Origin: Bacillota bacterium
GTDB lineage: Bacteria; Bacillota; Clostridia; Peptostreptococcales; Anaerovoracaceae
Assembly (NCBI GenBank): GCA_017443515.1
Contig: JAFRXM010000003.1
Span: 1 to 64,000 of the forward strand
Direction: 5' to 3'
Length of the DNA stretch: 64,000 bases
Shown here: positions 1 to 9,988 of the stretch, in pieces
Layout of the letters: each line of letters opens with the position of its first letter
Position numbering within the stretch: the first letter of the stretch is position 1
Program-made: the position numbers and the translations under genes
Notes under the pieces: generated by a model
What the model saw: only the letters and a program-made list of their open reading frames with translations
Databases searched by the model: none
What the model was told of the DNA's origin: nothing

Positions 1-1468
1 CGAAGAAGCCCTCGAGCTTTTAGAGCTCCTGAAGGTCCACACCACCACCTTCCACACCGTACGCGGAGGCCTCGGCCGCGGCAGACACTCCGGCGACTCC
101 CGCTGGATCAACTTCGTCATCGGCGGCTGCGATCCCGAGACAGGCGAGGACGCATGCAACGAGCTTACAATGCTCTTCATGCAGGCCTCTCTTGAGTGCC
201 AGGTGCCCCACCACACGATCACCCTGCGCGTCTCCAAGAACACTCCGATGAAGTACATCGAAAAAGGCGTTGAGTGCGTAAGAAGCGGAATAGGAATGCC
301 GGCGTTCATCTCCGAGGATTCCTACATCAAGTTCTTCCACGACCTGGGATTCCCGATCGAGATCGCAAGACGTTTTTGCATCTGCGGATGCCTCGATGCT
401 GTTATCCCCGGCTACGCAAGGACCCTGGGCGTTCTGTTCTACAACGAGCCGCAGGTTCTGGATATCTTCCTCCACGGCGGATACTGCAAGCTCTCCGGCG
501 AAGAGATCGGACCCAAGCCGGCTCCTATAAGCAGCTACAAGACCTGGGAAGAGTTCAAGAACGCGTTCTATGAGAACATGAAGTGGTTCACGGCAATGGC
601 TGCGGAGCGCTGCGTAAAGGATACCCTGGCAAGGGCCCTCGTTGCCGCAGAGCCGTTCAAGAGCCCGCTGATGCACGACGGCCTCAAGGTAGCAGAACCT
701 CTCCAGAGGAGACGCTTCAAGCCCTTCGACTGCGCAATGACAGTAATGACAGTCGGCGGCATGAACACCGCAAACTCCCTCACCGCTATAAGAAAGCTCG
801 TATTCGACGACAAGAAGTACACCCTCGAGCAGCTCGTAACAGCTCTGGACGCTAACTGGGAAGGCTACGAAGACATGCGCAAGGACTTCATCAATGCTCC
901 CAAGTACGGCAACGACGACGATTACGCAGACGCACAGGTAGTCGAGTTCTACGCTCAGCACTGCAAGCAGGTCAAGTCCTGCGACAGCGGATTCGGCAAC
1001 AGCTGCCTGCCCTCCGGAATCTCCATTTCTTCGCACCAGCCCTGCGGCAAGGTCGTAGGAGCTTCCCCGGACGGCAGAAAGGCAGGCGAGATCCTCTCCG
1101 ATGGTATGATCTCCCCGCAGCAGGGTACCGATACACAGGGCGTTCTTGCAGCATTCAATTCCGGCCGCAAGATAGCTCAGGACGAGTACTCCGCAACCCT
1201 GTTCAACATGAAGTTCAGCCCCAGCGCTCTTAAGACAGAAAGCGACATGAGCAAGCTGGCTTCCGTCATCAAGACCTACCTCACCAACGGCGGAAAGCAG
1301 GTCCAGATGACATGCGTCGACGGGGCAACCCTCCACGCCGCTCAGGAAAAGCCGAAGGATTACAAGGACGTCATCGTCCGCGTAGCCGGCTACAGCGCTT
1401 ACTTCGTAACGCTCACAAACATGATGCAGAACGAGATAATCGCCCGCACCGAGCAGACCAAGGTATAA
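1..1468 (+). CDS. Glycyl radical enzyme (GRE1), C-terminal part, truncated by window start
   Basis: The frame is open from base 2 and holds about 488 C-terminal residues of a pyruvate-formate-lyase-superfamily enzyme; the N-terminal part lies before the window. The thiyl-radical loop reads CICGCLDAVIPG, with the likely catalytic Cys codon at 389-391. The C-terminal glycyl-radical motif reads RVAGYSAYF, with the radical Gly codon at 1388-1390. Such enzymes need a radical-SAM activase and anaerobic conditions. It is not formate acetyltransferase, because the adjacent Cys-Cys pair of PFL is missing. The Cys-x-Glu of glycerol dehydratase and choline lyase is Cys-Leu-Asp here, so the reaction cannot be assigned. 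The gene ends just before a strong terminator. No activase is visible downstream; it may lie upstream of the window. Family call is firm, substrate unknown. Confidence 0.93.
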   Translation, partial: EEALELLELLKVHTTTFHTVRGGLGRGRHSGDSRWINFVIGGCDPETGEDACNELTMLFMQASLECQVPHHTITLRVSKNTPMKYIEKGVECVRSGIGMPAFISEDSYIKFFHDLGFPIEIARRFCICGCLDAVIPGYARTLGVLFYNEPQVLDIFLHGGYCKLSGEEIGPKPAPISSYKTWEEFKNAFYENMKWFTAMAAERCVKDTLARALVAAEPFKSPLMHDGLKVAEPLQRRRFKPFDCAMTVMTVGGMNTANSLTAIRKLVFDDKKYTLEQLVTALDANWEGYEDMRKDFINAPKYGNDDDYADAQVVEFYAQHCKQVKSCDSGFGNSCLPSGISISSHQPCGKVVGASPDGRKAGEILSDGMISPQQGTDTQGVLAAFNSGRKIAQDEYSATLFNMKFSPSALKTESDMSKLASVIKTYLTNGGKQVQMTCVDGATLHAAQEKPKDYKDVIVRVAGYSAYFVTLTNMMQNEIIARTEQTKV

Positions 1469-1475
1469 TGCACAC

Positions 1476-1511
1476 AAAAAAGAGGCCTCACATGAGGCCT
1501 CTTTTTTTTTT
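1476..1511. terminator. Bidirectional rho-independent terminator
   Basis: A perfect hairpin has arms AAAAAAGAGGCC and GGCCTCTTTTTT around the loop TCACATGA, with T-runs on both strands. It sits between the convergent GRE1 gene (+) and the glutamate dehydrogenase gene (-) and probably terminates both. Confidence 0.93.
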
Positions 1512-1517
1512 GTCTTT

Positions 1518-2888
<1,371 letters not shown>

Positions 2889-2915
2889 TCATTTTTATGC
2901 TATTTATAATGGTTC

Positions 2916-2944
2916 ATTTTAATACGTTGAAGTGTCGCTGTCAA
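2916..2944 (-). promoter_or_regulatory. Sigma-A-type promoter of gdhA
   Basis: On the minus strand a perfect -35 TTGACA (2939-2944) is followed after 17 bases by TAAAAT (2916-2921). This places the start about 45 bases before the gdhA ATG. No regulator site was recognised. Confidence 0.75.
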
Positions 2945-3018
2945 GAAGTTTTTGAGCATTTGGAGGGGCGTTCCATAAGGGGCGCGGGTGCAGGCGGTAC
3001 CCCATGAAATATCAAGCA

Positions 3019-3047
3019 AAAAGCCCGGCTGAAACAGCCGGGCTTAT
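3019..3047 (-). terminator. Terminator of the GRE2 operon
   Basis: Read on the minus strand, AAGCCCGGCT and AGCCGGGCTT form a 10-bp stem with a 5-base loop, followed by TTTTT. It lies about 20 bases after the stop of the MatC-like carrier gene, the last gene of the minus-strand GRE2 operon. Confidence 0.9.
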
Positions 3048-3065
3048 GACGTTTGTAACGTAATA

Positions 3066-4370
3066 TCAGATGACCAATGACAGTACGAAGGAAAGAATGA
3101 TTCCTATGACCAGCTGGAATGCTGCCATCTTCATCTGGCCGTTGAACAGAGGCTTGGTAAGCTTTTCATCCGGGCACATAGCAAGCGCGAAGGAACCGCT
3201 GCCGGAGAACGGGAAGCATCCGGTGGAGCTGCATCCTACGGCAATAGCCATATAGAGGATTACCGGACTGATTCCGGAAGCCGCGAAGATCGACGGTACC
3301 AGAGTAAACAGCGTCGGGATAGCCACGTTGTTGGTGGAGACGAACATGGACAGTACGCCGCCGATGATGAAGAGTATCGGGCAGATGAGAGCCTTCGGCA
3401 GGGAGCTTCCAATCCAGTCACCTACGACTTCGATCGCTCTGCCCTTGGAGGCTACAGTGATCAGCATGGATACGCCGCAGATCATGATGATAGTGGCCCA
3501 GGGAATCTGCTTGGTGATGACCTTCTTGGTGTCAGCAAGCTTAAGCAGCGCTGCGATAGTAGCGAAGATGATGGCAACAAGACCCACATCCAGGTTCTTC
3601 GCGAATCCCTTGATAGCCTTGTCTCCGGTGATGGTGCCAAGAGCTGTCGGCAGAATAACTACGATGATGAAGATCACTACGAGTATGAGAGCGGTCTTCT
3701 GCTTCTTGTCGAATGCTTCTACCGGCTTGATCTCGTCCTCAACGGTCATGTACTTCGGTCCCTTCTGCCAGATGTAGATGAGTACGGCAGTGAGGAGGAA
3801 GAAGATCATGTAGCCGAAGGTGACGCCTACCATGTATCCGTCAGCGTTGTCAGCAAGCTCACCGCTGAGGATGACGTTCTTCTGAACTGCGTAGGCGGAA
3901 GCCCAGGGCAGATAGCAGAACATGTTGGTGCCGCAGGTGAACATGGCGAATCCGAGGAGCGGGTTCTTTCCTGTACGGCTGCAGATGCTGAATACCAGCG
4001 GGCAGCAGATGGCTGCAACTGCGAACGGGTTTGCGCCTGTTGCTGTGATGACCGCAGCGATGATCAGGATCATGAACGGCATTACAGCGGGATGATTGCG
4101 GGTTGCGTAGAGCATCTTCCACGCGAGCTTTTCAGAAGCTCCTGTCTCGTTGATGTATCCAAAGAACAGCATCAGCGAGAGTACTGTGAACATCGTGCTC
4201 GTCGGCCAGTAAGAAACAAGGTCCTTGGTGGATGTCTTCATGATGAACGTTCCGATTATGTACGCGAACGCCATCGCGAGGATACCGATGTTGATGTTCA
4301 GCTTATTGCCTACTATAACGCTTATGGCTATACAGGCAATTACTAAAATAAGTAGTGCTACCGGTGACAT
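3066..4370 (-). CDS. MatC-like / SLC13-type dicarboxylate permease
   Basis: A 434-residue integral membrane protein with roughly 11-12 hydrophobic segments. The N-terminal region resembles the MatC N-terminal family (malonate/dicarboxylate carriers of the ion-transporter superfamily). Small-residue substrate loops are visible, for example ATGANPFAVAA near residue 115 and STNNVAIPT near residue 345. It probably imports a carboxylate with Na+ or H+. It is the last gene of the GRE2 operon, 21 bases after the stop of the adjacent MmgE/PrpD gene, with AAGGAGG ahead of its ATG. Its placement beside a tricarboxylate-type binding protein and MmgE/PrpD enzymes supports a di- or tricarboxylate substrate; the exact one is unknown. 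Confidence 0.85.
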   Translation of the reverse strand: MSPVALLILVIACIAISVIVGNKLNINIGILAMAFAYIIGTFIMKTSTKDLVSYWPTSTMFTVLSLMLFFGYINETGASEKLAWKMLYATRNHPAVMPFMILIIAAVITATGANPFAVAAICCPLVFSICSRTGKNPLLGFAMFTCGTNMFCYLPWASAYAVQKNVILSGELADNADGYMVGVTFGYMIFFLLTAVLIYIWQKGPKYMTVEDEIKPVEAFDKKQKTALILVVIFIIVVILPTALGTITGDKAIKGFAKNLDVGLVAIIFATIAALLKLADTKKVITKQIPWATIIMICGVSMLITVASKGRAIEVVGDWIGSSLPKALICPILFIIGGVLSMFVSTNNVAIPTLFTLVPSIFAASGISPVILYMAIAVGCSSTGCFPFSGSGSFALAMCPDEKLTKPLFNGQMKMAAFQLVIGIILSFVLSLVI

Positions 4371-4391
4371 AAAGTACCTCCTTAATAAATA

Positions 4392-5768
4392 TTATAATAA
4401 CTCTAAGAGTTCACCGACCGATTTGAGCGAGGCGACATTCATGCTGGCCTCGTACAGCTTTTCTATCTGAGCGTCGTTCTTGAGCATGCGGTAGAATTTG
4501 ACACAGGAGAAGAACTTGTCTTTTACCTGCTCGTCCGTGAGCGGATATCCGGTGCCGCCCATCGATGTTTCCAGGTGGCGGAAGAAATCGCCCCTGGTGG
4601 TCTTTACCGTCATGTCCACGAAGTGCATCCTGTCCTTCTGCCAGGTGGGATCGTATTCGTAAGTGATCTTCTTTCCCTGCTCTTTAATGCCCGGATCCGC
4701 CAGGCGCTCCGGAGTAAAGCTCTCCAGATTGACGTTTCCGTACTTCATTATGGTTCCCAGGACGAAAGGCATGCTGACCTTCGCCATAGCTACGCTCTGC
4801 GGCTCGAGCTTGGCTTCGAACGGGTCGAGCGCCATCGCGGCCGCGGTATGCATCTTAAGGTGCACCTCCTTGATATCATCCGCCGCAAGGTTTTCGCTGC
4901 GGATGATGTCGGTAAGAGCCTGTATGGGTGTATGGGTGGTCTTGCAACTGGGCCAGGGCTTGTATGTAATGTTCTCTATTTCGAAGAACTCCCCTAACCT
5001 GTTAGTGATTCTGGAAAGATCGCAGTTGCCGTGAGCATACATGGTGTAAAAGCCCATCTTGCCCTCTATCGGCGTATCGAAACGCGTGTGCATCCCGATC
5101 TTTGCCATCATAACGGACTGGACGACAGCCTGAGCCGCGAATCCGTCGCGCATTGTTCTGATGACCGAGCCCTTGCTGCTCATGGATTCCCCGCTGCAGG
5201 TAAACTGCGTCATAAACATGGCGACAGCGTCCTTCATCTGCCCTTCGTCCAGCCTCATTAGCCTGGCAGCGCCGTAGACGGCGCCAAGGCCGGCAACGAG
5301 CGACGGGCTGTTCCAGCCGAACTGCTGAAGGTCGCAGGTAAGGGCCATCGCGAATCTGCAGGAAAGATCGGAGCCTATCACCATAGCGGTTATGAACTCC
5401 TCGCCGCTGACGTCACCCAGGTACTGGGCTATGGCTAAAGCCGCAGGGAAAATGATACCGTTTGGATGAACGATGGCGTCGTGGCTGTCGTCGAAGTCGA
5501 TCGCGTGCGACAGGACGCCGTTGGCCAGAGCGGCCATCTCCGGGGACGTCTTTGCTCCGTTGTAAAGAATGGTACAAGGACCGGTCTCGCGCATGGCGTA
5601 TTCCGCGACCTTGCCTGCCGTGTCGTCCAGACTTGTCGCGGCCAGCATGCACGCCAGAAGGTCGTTTACGCTGTGCGACTGCTTTTCCACGGTACTTGCG
5701 GGAAGGTCCGAAAACTTAACGCCAAGAGCATAATCGATGACCTGCTGGGATATTGTCTTTTCACTCAT
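4392..5768 (-). CDS. MmgE/PrpD family protein, copy 1
   Basis: A 458-residue member of the 2-methylcitrate dehydratase / cis-aconitate decarboxylase / iminodisuccinate epimerase superfamily. The family signature AIDFDDSHDAIVHPNG lies near residue 90, and a second conserved segment, PWPSCKTTHTPIQAL, is in the lid domain. Family members act on hydroxy- or unsaturated di- and tricarboxylates without a metal. The ATG at 5768 is chosen because AGGAAGGAG sits 7 bases before it; an upstream in-frame start would overlap the preceding gene. It lies in tandem with a paralogue (5816-7210), which suggests two related substrates, stereoisomers or a heteromer. The reaction is unknown. Confidence 0.92.
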   Translation of the reverse strand: MSEKTISQQVIDYALGVKFSDLPASTVEKQSHSVNDLLACMLAATSLDDTAGKVAEYAMRETGPCTILYNGAKTSPEMAALANGVLSHAIDFDDSHDAIVHPNGIIFPAALAIAQYLGDVSGEEFITAMVIGSDLSCRFAMALTCDLQQFGWNSPSLVAGLGAVYGAARLMRLDEGQMKDAVAMFMTQFTCSGESMSSKGSVIRTMRDGFAAQAVVQSVMMAKIGMHTRFDTPIEGKMGFYTMYAHGNCDLSRITNRLGEFFEIENITYKPWPSCKTTHTPIQALTDIIRSENLAADDIKEVHLKMHTAAAMALDPFEAKLEPQSVAMAKVSMPFVLGTIMKYGNVNLESFTPERLADPGIKEQGKKITYEYDPTWQKDRMHFVDMTVKTTRGDFFRHLETSMGGTGYPLTDEQVKDKFFSCVKFYRMLKNDAQIEKLYEASMNVASLKSVGELLELL

Positions 5769-5815
5769 AGGGGATCTCCTTCCTAACGGTGTATGCTCGT
5801 GTTTATCTGATGATA

Positions 5816-7210
5816 TCACATGAATGCTGCAGAAAACAAGTCTTTTACAGACCCGCCCCTGTCAAGGCTGTCGATAGCTCTGATGACAGCTTCCGCGTCG
5901 CATTTCTTTACTCCAAAACTCATGCAGTCCCTGAATTTATCCAGGATCTGCTGCTTGCTTAAGGGTTTTTTAGGGCTTCCCGCTGAGATGACGTTCCTTG
6001 CGGTAAACACTCCGCCGTCCGTCTCGACATCCACCCTTATGAAGTCGTCCGGGCTGGAACCTTCGGGGATGACGGTGTCTTCTGGCTGCATCTCAAAGCT
6101 TACGGTATCCATGAGCCTGTGCAGCTCGGGATCCGAAAGAGCATCCTCCTTGTAGGAATTGAGCGTCACGTTGCCATCGCGAAGCGACAGCGCCACGGCG
6201 AACGGCAGGCTGAACTTTGCGGCAGCCAGCGAAGCCGGACGATACTTGACGTCTTTAGGCTCCAGCAGGTTAAGATGCGGCTTATTGACATAAAGATGCA
6301 CGCTTTTTACCTGGCCGGGCTTTATGTCCTCGAGCTTGACGAGGTTCGTGATGGCGTCCACTACGCCGTGCGAGGTGCCGCAGCAGGGCCATGCCTTGAA
6401 GCGCAGCTCGGTACATTCCCAGCGCTCCCCGAGGCCGTCAAATATGATATTTGGATCGTACATGTTCCTAAAGCAGGACATGAACAGGCCGAACGGGCCT
6501 TCGAAGGGTTCGTCCATGCGGGCTTTTACGCCGCAGCGGGCCATTTCGGCGCCGAACGCCGCTGCCTTGGCGGAAAGAGCCTCGCGTACGCCGCGCAGCA
6601 CCGACGCCTTGGATCTTGCGCTCTGGCCGGGAAGAGAGATCTGCGTCATGCAGATGGACAACGCGTCCAGCGCCTCTTCCCTGGTAAAGCCCAGAAGCCT
6701 TGAAAGACCAAGAACCGCTCCGTAAGCCGCAAACATGGGGGGAGCGTACCATCCGCAGTCGCGCAGATCGTTTCCTGTAAGGCACATCTTAAGGCGAACG
6801 GCAAGCTCGCTGGCTATCACCATTGCTGCGAGAGTCTCTTTTCCGTCCTTGTTCTCCGCTTCCGCGTAAGCAAGGATAGCCGGGATAGAAGCAGTGTTGG
6901 GGTGCGCGTGTGACACATCGTGTCCGTCTTCGTAATCCAACGCGTGGATCAGTGCACCGTTGGCCATCGCGGCCAGTACAGGCGATGTCTTAAGACCCGT
7001 GCCCAGTATGGTAGAACTCCCGCTGCCGTTCGCGGCCGCGAAGTCCAGGAAAGGCTTTGCCGCGGGCTCCAGCGCCGAAGCCGCGGTCATGACTCCTATA
7101 GAGTCTGTCAGTACGGTCTTCTGGTTGTCCAGGACCTCCTGTGGTATGTCTTCCGTCCTGAAATTCAGGGCAAAATCTATGAGCCTGTCTGTAAGCTTAT
7201 TCTCAGCCAT
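5816..7210 (-). CDS. MmgE/PrpD family protein, copy 2
   Basis: A 464-residue paralogue of the downstream gene, clearly diverged from it. The signature reads ALDYEDGHDVSHAHPN near residue 85, and the lid-domain segment is AWPCCGTSHGVVDAI. The ATG is preceded by GCGGAGGA. It is separated from the cupin gene by 12 bases and from the other MmgE/PrpD gene by 47, so all are probably co-transcribed. By family it could dehydrate, isomerise or decarboxylate a polycarboxylate produced or consumed by the glycyl radical enzyme. This is inference from context, since family members differ widely in reaction. Confidence 0.92.
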   Translation of the reverse strand: MAENKLTDRLIDFALNFRTEDIPQEVLDNQKTVLTDSIGVMTAASALEPAAKPFLDFAAANGSGSSTILGTGLKTSPVLAAMANGALIHALDYEDGHDVSHAHPNTASIPAILAYAEAENKDGKETLAAMVIASELAVRLKMCLTGNDLRDCGWYAPPMFAAYGAVLGLSRLLGFTREEALDALSICMTQISLPGQSARSKASVLRGVREALSAKAAAFGAEMARCGVKARMDEPFEGPFGLFMSCFRNMYDPNIIFDGLGERWECTELRFKAWPCCGTSHGVVDAITNLVKLEDIKPGQVKSVHLYVNKPHLNLLEPKDVKYRPASLAAAKFSLPFAVALSLRDGNVTLNSYKEDALSDPELHRLMDTVSFEMQPEDTVIPEGSSPDDFIRVDVETDGGVFTARNVISAGSPKKPLSKQQILDKFRDCMSFGVKKCDAEAVIRAIDSLDRGGSVKDLFSAAFM

Positions 7211-7222
7211 GGCGTCCTCCGC

Positions 7223-7732
7223 TTATTTCTTTTCCTCGTCCTTGTCCCACTCGTAGGTGTTCTGCATCACGCAGGAGAAGTGGAATATCGGCTTGTCCAC
7301 CTTCTGGATGAACAGCGGGCCGTGCTCCAGGCCTGCGGGGATGAAGATCAAAGTGCTCTTGGTGATGACATGCTTTTCCTCGCCGAGATAAAAGATTATC
7401 TCGCCGTTGAGGTTCTCCTGGTCTTCCGGGTCGGAACCGAAGAACGCAACGATCTCGCCGACTTCGTGCACATGAGGCTTAAAGAATGCTACAGTCTTGT
7501 CCACTGCCTCGTCGATTATGTACATGTTGGGCTTTTTATACCACGATGCGTTCAGCTGGAACGCACCGGGCGTAGTGTTGCCGTCCATCCACAGTATGCG
7601 CTTGGCGTAGCGCTCGTAGTTTTTGATGGATTCAGGGGATCCCTGCGGCATGGGAAGGATCAGCTTGTTGAGGACGTACTTTCCGTATTCGCCTTCGTCG
7701 TTGTAGTATACTTTGTCGTTAAGAATATCCAT
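7223..7732 (-). CDS. Cupin-fold protein of the GRE2 operon
   Basis: A 169-residue single-domain protein. The segment FFKPHVHEVGEIVAFFG (residues about 85-100), followed near residue 140 by FIPAGLEHGP, matches the two cupin motifs and supplies the usual His, His, Glu, His metal-binding set. Small cupins act as isomerases, decarboxylases, dioxygenases or sensors; in an oxygen-sensitive pathway an isomerase or lyase role is more likely than a dioxygenase. The N-terminal 80 residues are not recognised. It lies between the dehydrogenase and the MmgE/PrpD genes, with AAGGAGG 6 bases before its ATG. Function is otherwise unknown. Confidence 0.75.
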   Translation of the reverse strand: MDILNDKVYYNDEGEYGKYVLNKLILPMPQGSPESIKNYERYAKRILWMDGNTTPGAFQLNASWYKKPNMYIIDEAVDKTVAFFKPHVHEVGEIVAFFGSDPEDQENLNGEIIFYLGEEKHVITKSTLIFIPAGLEHGPLFIQKVDKPIFHFSCVMQNTYEWDKDEEKK

Positions 7733-7770
7733 GATTGCCTCCTTGGTGGTGAAGAACCGTCCCTCTCCAC

Positions 7771-8724
7771 TTATTCTTCGGGGAATTTCCAGTTGAGCAT
7801 CTGCCAGTAGGGTTCGGTGACGCGCTTTGAATAGGCCTGCATATCAACACCGTTCCAGTCGTAGAAGCCGGTCTTTGATTCGCTGCGCACGCCCATTTTG
7901 CCTTCGTCCATGAGCTTTTTCATGAAGTCGGGAATGTCTGTCCTGCTGGAAAGTATGGGCCAGGTGTTGCGGCAGGTAGCAGCGTTCAGTTCCAGACCGC
8001 CGTTGTCGAAGTGTTCGAATATGCCTATGGATGTATACCTGGGGCAGAAGCTGTATTCCAGGCAGGTGTCCACGTCGCGCGGGTCGCAGATGCCTTCTTC
8101 GACCAGGGCCAGCGCCTCGCGCCACAGAGCGAACTGCAGGCGGTTTCCGATGAATCCGGGCGTGGGCTTTTTGAGTATTACAGGTTTTCTGTCGAGTTCC
8201 TCGAGGAGGCTCTTAGCGTACTCGACCACGCCTTCCGCAGTGCGCTTCGAACCGCAGAGCTCGAAGTAGGGCACCATGTGTGGCGGGTTGAACGGGTGCG
8301 CCACCATGATCCTGTCGGCGTACTTGTCTGCGCCTTCCGCAAGGACCTCGGGAACTATAGAGGAGCTTACGGAGCAGATAGCCTTTACCGCGGGGCAGTT
8401 CTCCTCTATCGCTTTGAAGACCGCGTATTTTGCCTCGGTGGTCTCGGCTACGGATTCGAATACTATCTCGGAGTCCTTAAGGTCTGCGTAGTCGAAAGTG
8501 TAGACTATGTAGCCTTCGCAGACATCGGCCTGCGCTCTGCTTATGATGCCGCGGTCCACCATCTGCGCGAAGTAGCCTTCCACCACTCCGCTGCAGCGGT
8601 CCACGGACTTCTGGCTCCTTGCCAGCACCACAGCCTTAAAACCGTGGCCTGCGGCAAGCACAGCCATGCTGCTTGCTATCATACCGGTACCTACTATACC
8701 GATGGTTCTTGCGTCTTTTTTCAT
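7771..8724 (-). CDS. 3-hydroxyacyl-CoA dehydrogenase family oxidoreductase (lambda-crystallin-like)
   Basis: A 317-residue NAD-dependent dehydrogenase. The N-terminus has the Rossmann motif GIVGTGMIASS (residues about 9-19). The mid-region has HPFNPPHMVPYFELC, which contains the active-site His of this family. The C-terminal helical domain begins KPTPGFIGNRLQFAL. Length and motifs are closest to the lambda-crystallin / L-gulonate / carnitine dehydrogenase branch, which oxidises free 3-hydroxy acids rather than CoA esters. The start at 8724 has CGGAGA 8 bases upstream; an upstream in-frame start lacks a site. The gene follows a strong intercistronic hairpin. Substrate unknown. Confidence 0.9.
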   Translation of the reverse strand: MKKDARTIGIVGTGMIASSMAVLAAGHGFKAVVLARSQKSVDRCSGVVEGYFAQMVDRGIISRAQADVCEGYIVYTFDYADLKDSEIVFESVAETTEAKYAVFKAIEENCPAVKAICSVSSSIVPEVLAEGADKYADRIMVAHPFNPPHMVPYFELCGSKRTAEGVVEYAKSLLEELDRKPVILKKPTPGFIGNRLQFALWREALALVEEGICDPRDVDTCLEYSFCPRYTSIGIFEHFDNGGLELNAATCRNTWPILSSRTDIPDFMKKLMDEGKMGVRSESKTGFYDWNGVDMQAYSKRVTEPYWQMLNWKFPEE

Positions 8725-8763
8725 TGGGTGTCTCCGTATGACGATGCTGGCGAATTCAGAATA

Positions 8764-8803
8764 CAATAATTGGCTTACGTTTTTGTCCGTAAACCAATTA
8801 TTG
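8764..8803 (-). other. Intercistronic stem-loop between the binding-protein and dehydrogenase genes
   Basis: The minus-strand transcript folds into a 16-bp stem: CAATAATTGGTTTACG pairs with CGTAAGCCAATTATTG, with a single G-U wobble and an 8-base loop. No T-run follows, so it is not a classical terminator. The position, after the binding-protein gene and before the enzyme genes, suggests an RNA-stability or processing element that keeps binding-protein mRNA in excess. Confidence 0.7.
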
Positions 8804-8838
8804 CTATTGCATTTTTATGAAGGTGTTAACCCCGCATA

Positions 8839-9912
8839 TTACTTGAACCTTTCGATCATTTCCTTGATCTGACGGTTAGCGAGCTGGTTGTAGTCGTTGA
8901 TCTCCTTGACAGAGAAGACCTGGAAGGTGGTGGTAGCACCCTTGGTGTGTGCAAGATCCATGAGTTCCTTGTCATTTACGAAGCCGTTGATGGTCTTGTT
9001 GTAGAACTCTACGAGTTCCGGGGACATCTTGGCAGATCCGTAGATGGTCATCGGCCATGCGCAGATGAGCTTTTCAGCCTGTGCAAGATCGGGTACCAGA
9101 TCGGTAACGATGGGCACGTCCTTGATGGGCTCGAGGTCCGGAGTGTAGAGGTTTCTGTTGCATACGCTGTTGAGTATGCCCTTTACCTTGCCGCCCTTGA
9201 TGTCCTGAGCAGCGGTAGCTTCGGTCATAACTGCAACGTCGGTGTTTCCGCCCTGGATCCAGGTACGGACGTCGTTGGTGGAGCTGGGATGGAAGACTAC
9301 GTCGGAGGACTTGATCCCGTAGTAGTCGAGGATCAGCTTAAGACGGATCTCGTGGGGGGTACCTGTTCCCCAGGAGCATCTGAGCTTTCCGGGGTTGTCC
9401 TTGATCCACTGGACCATGCTGGGGATGTCGTTGAACCTGGTCTCGTTGGCGTTGATAAGGAATACGCCGCCGGAGGGCTGTTCCTGACCTACGTTTCCTG
9501 CAAGAGCGACGTACTTCTCGGTGTCAGCCAGGTTGTAATCCCATTCCCCGGTATAGAAGGAAGTGATGGTTCCCGGTCCGATCATGAGCAGAACGGAGCC
9601 GTCTCCCGGAGCCTCAGCGACCTTCTTTGCCTGGTCGTTTCCGTTACCGTCAGCATTTTCGATCTCGAACTTGGTGTTCGGGCAAGCCTTCTTGAGGTAG
9701 TCTACCATGATCCTGGAAGTCTGGTCTACCATGGTATTTACTGCCTGCGGAATGTAAACTGTTACATTCTTGGGGAAGGAGAGTTCCGGAGTAGTGTTGT
9801 TTGCCGGAGTCGTGTTGTTTGCCGGGGTATTGTTAGCCGGTGTTGTGTTGCCGCAGGCTGCCATGCCGAATACGAACACGAGAGCAAGCAGTACTGCTAA
9901 AACTTTCTTCAT
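8839..9912 (-). CDS. TctC/Bug-type solute-binding lipoprotein
   Basis: A 357-residue extracytoplasmic binding protein. A signal peptide ends in the lipobox FGMAAC (Cys about residue 20), and an Asn/Thr/Pro-rich repeat linker follows. The mature domain matches the tripartite tricarboxylate transporter receptor family (TctC/Bug): PKNVTVYIPQAVNTMVDQTS near the start, and WGTGTPHEIRLKLILDYYG in the middle. The ATG at 9912 has AGGAGG 6 bases upstream. No TctA or TctB membrane partner is present; the only carrier in the operon is the MatC-like permease. The protein either feeds TctAB encoded elsewhere, works with the MatC-like carrier, or is a sensor. Substrate probably a carboxylate. Confidence 0.9.
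   Translation of the reverse strand: MKKVLAVLLALVFVFGMAACGNTTPANNTPANNTTPANNTTPELSFPKNVTVYIPQAVNTMVDQTSRIMVDYLKKACPNTKFEIENADGNGNDQAKKVAEAPGDGSVLLMIGPGTITSFYTGEWDYNLADTEKYVALAGNVGQEQPSGGVFLINANETRFNDIPSMVQWIKDNPGKLRCSWGTGTPHEIRLKLILDYYGIKSSDVVFHPSSTNDVRTWIQGGNTDVAVMTEATAAQDIKGGKVKGILNSVCNRNLYTPDLEPIKDVPIVTDLVPDLAQAEKLICAWPMTIYGSAKMSPELVEFYNKTINGFVNDKELMDLAHTKGATTTFQVFSVKEINDYNQLANRQIKEMIERFK
9788..9850 (-). repeat. Short in-frame tandem repeat in the binding-protein linker
   Basis: About three imperfect copies of an 18-21 base unit (plus strand GTGTTGTTTGCCGG) encode the repeating NNTTPA linker just after the lipidated Cys. Such a tract could change length by slippage without loss of frame. 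Confidence 0.7.
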
Positions 9913-9988
9913 TTTTTTCCTCCTTGAAAAAATATGTGCTTTATATGCTTTCACACCTTTGTGTGAGACTGCCTTGTTTGTTTGCGCC

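Noticed and set aside
1..1468. Annotation of GRE1 as formate acetyltransferase (pflB).
   Set aside because: The adjacent catalytic Cys-Cys pair of PFL is replaced by CICGCLDAV, and the flanking sequence does not follow PFL.
20..1477. A minus-strand open frame opposite GRE1.
   Set aside because: It is an antisense shadow: it starts within the terminator stem, and its sequence has no domain.
7752..7765. AGAACCGTCCC in the spacer before the cupin gene, shared with the REP-like element at 54251.
   Set aside because: Only 11 bases match and the flanking TGTGACA arms are missing, so it is probably chance or too decayed to call.
9952..9967. Small hairpin TCACAC-CTTT-GTGTGA between GRE2 and the binding-protein gene.
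   Set aside because: A six-base stem without a T-run; too weak to call as a terminator or regulatory element.
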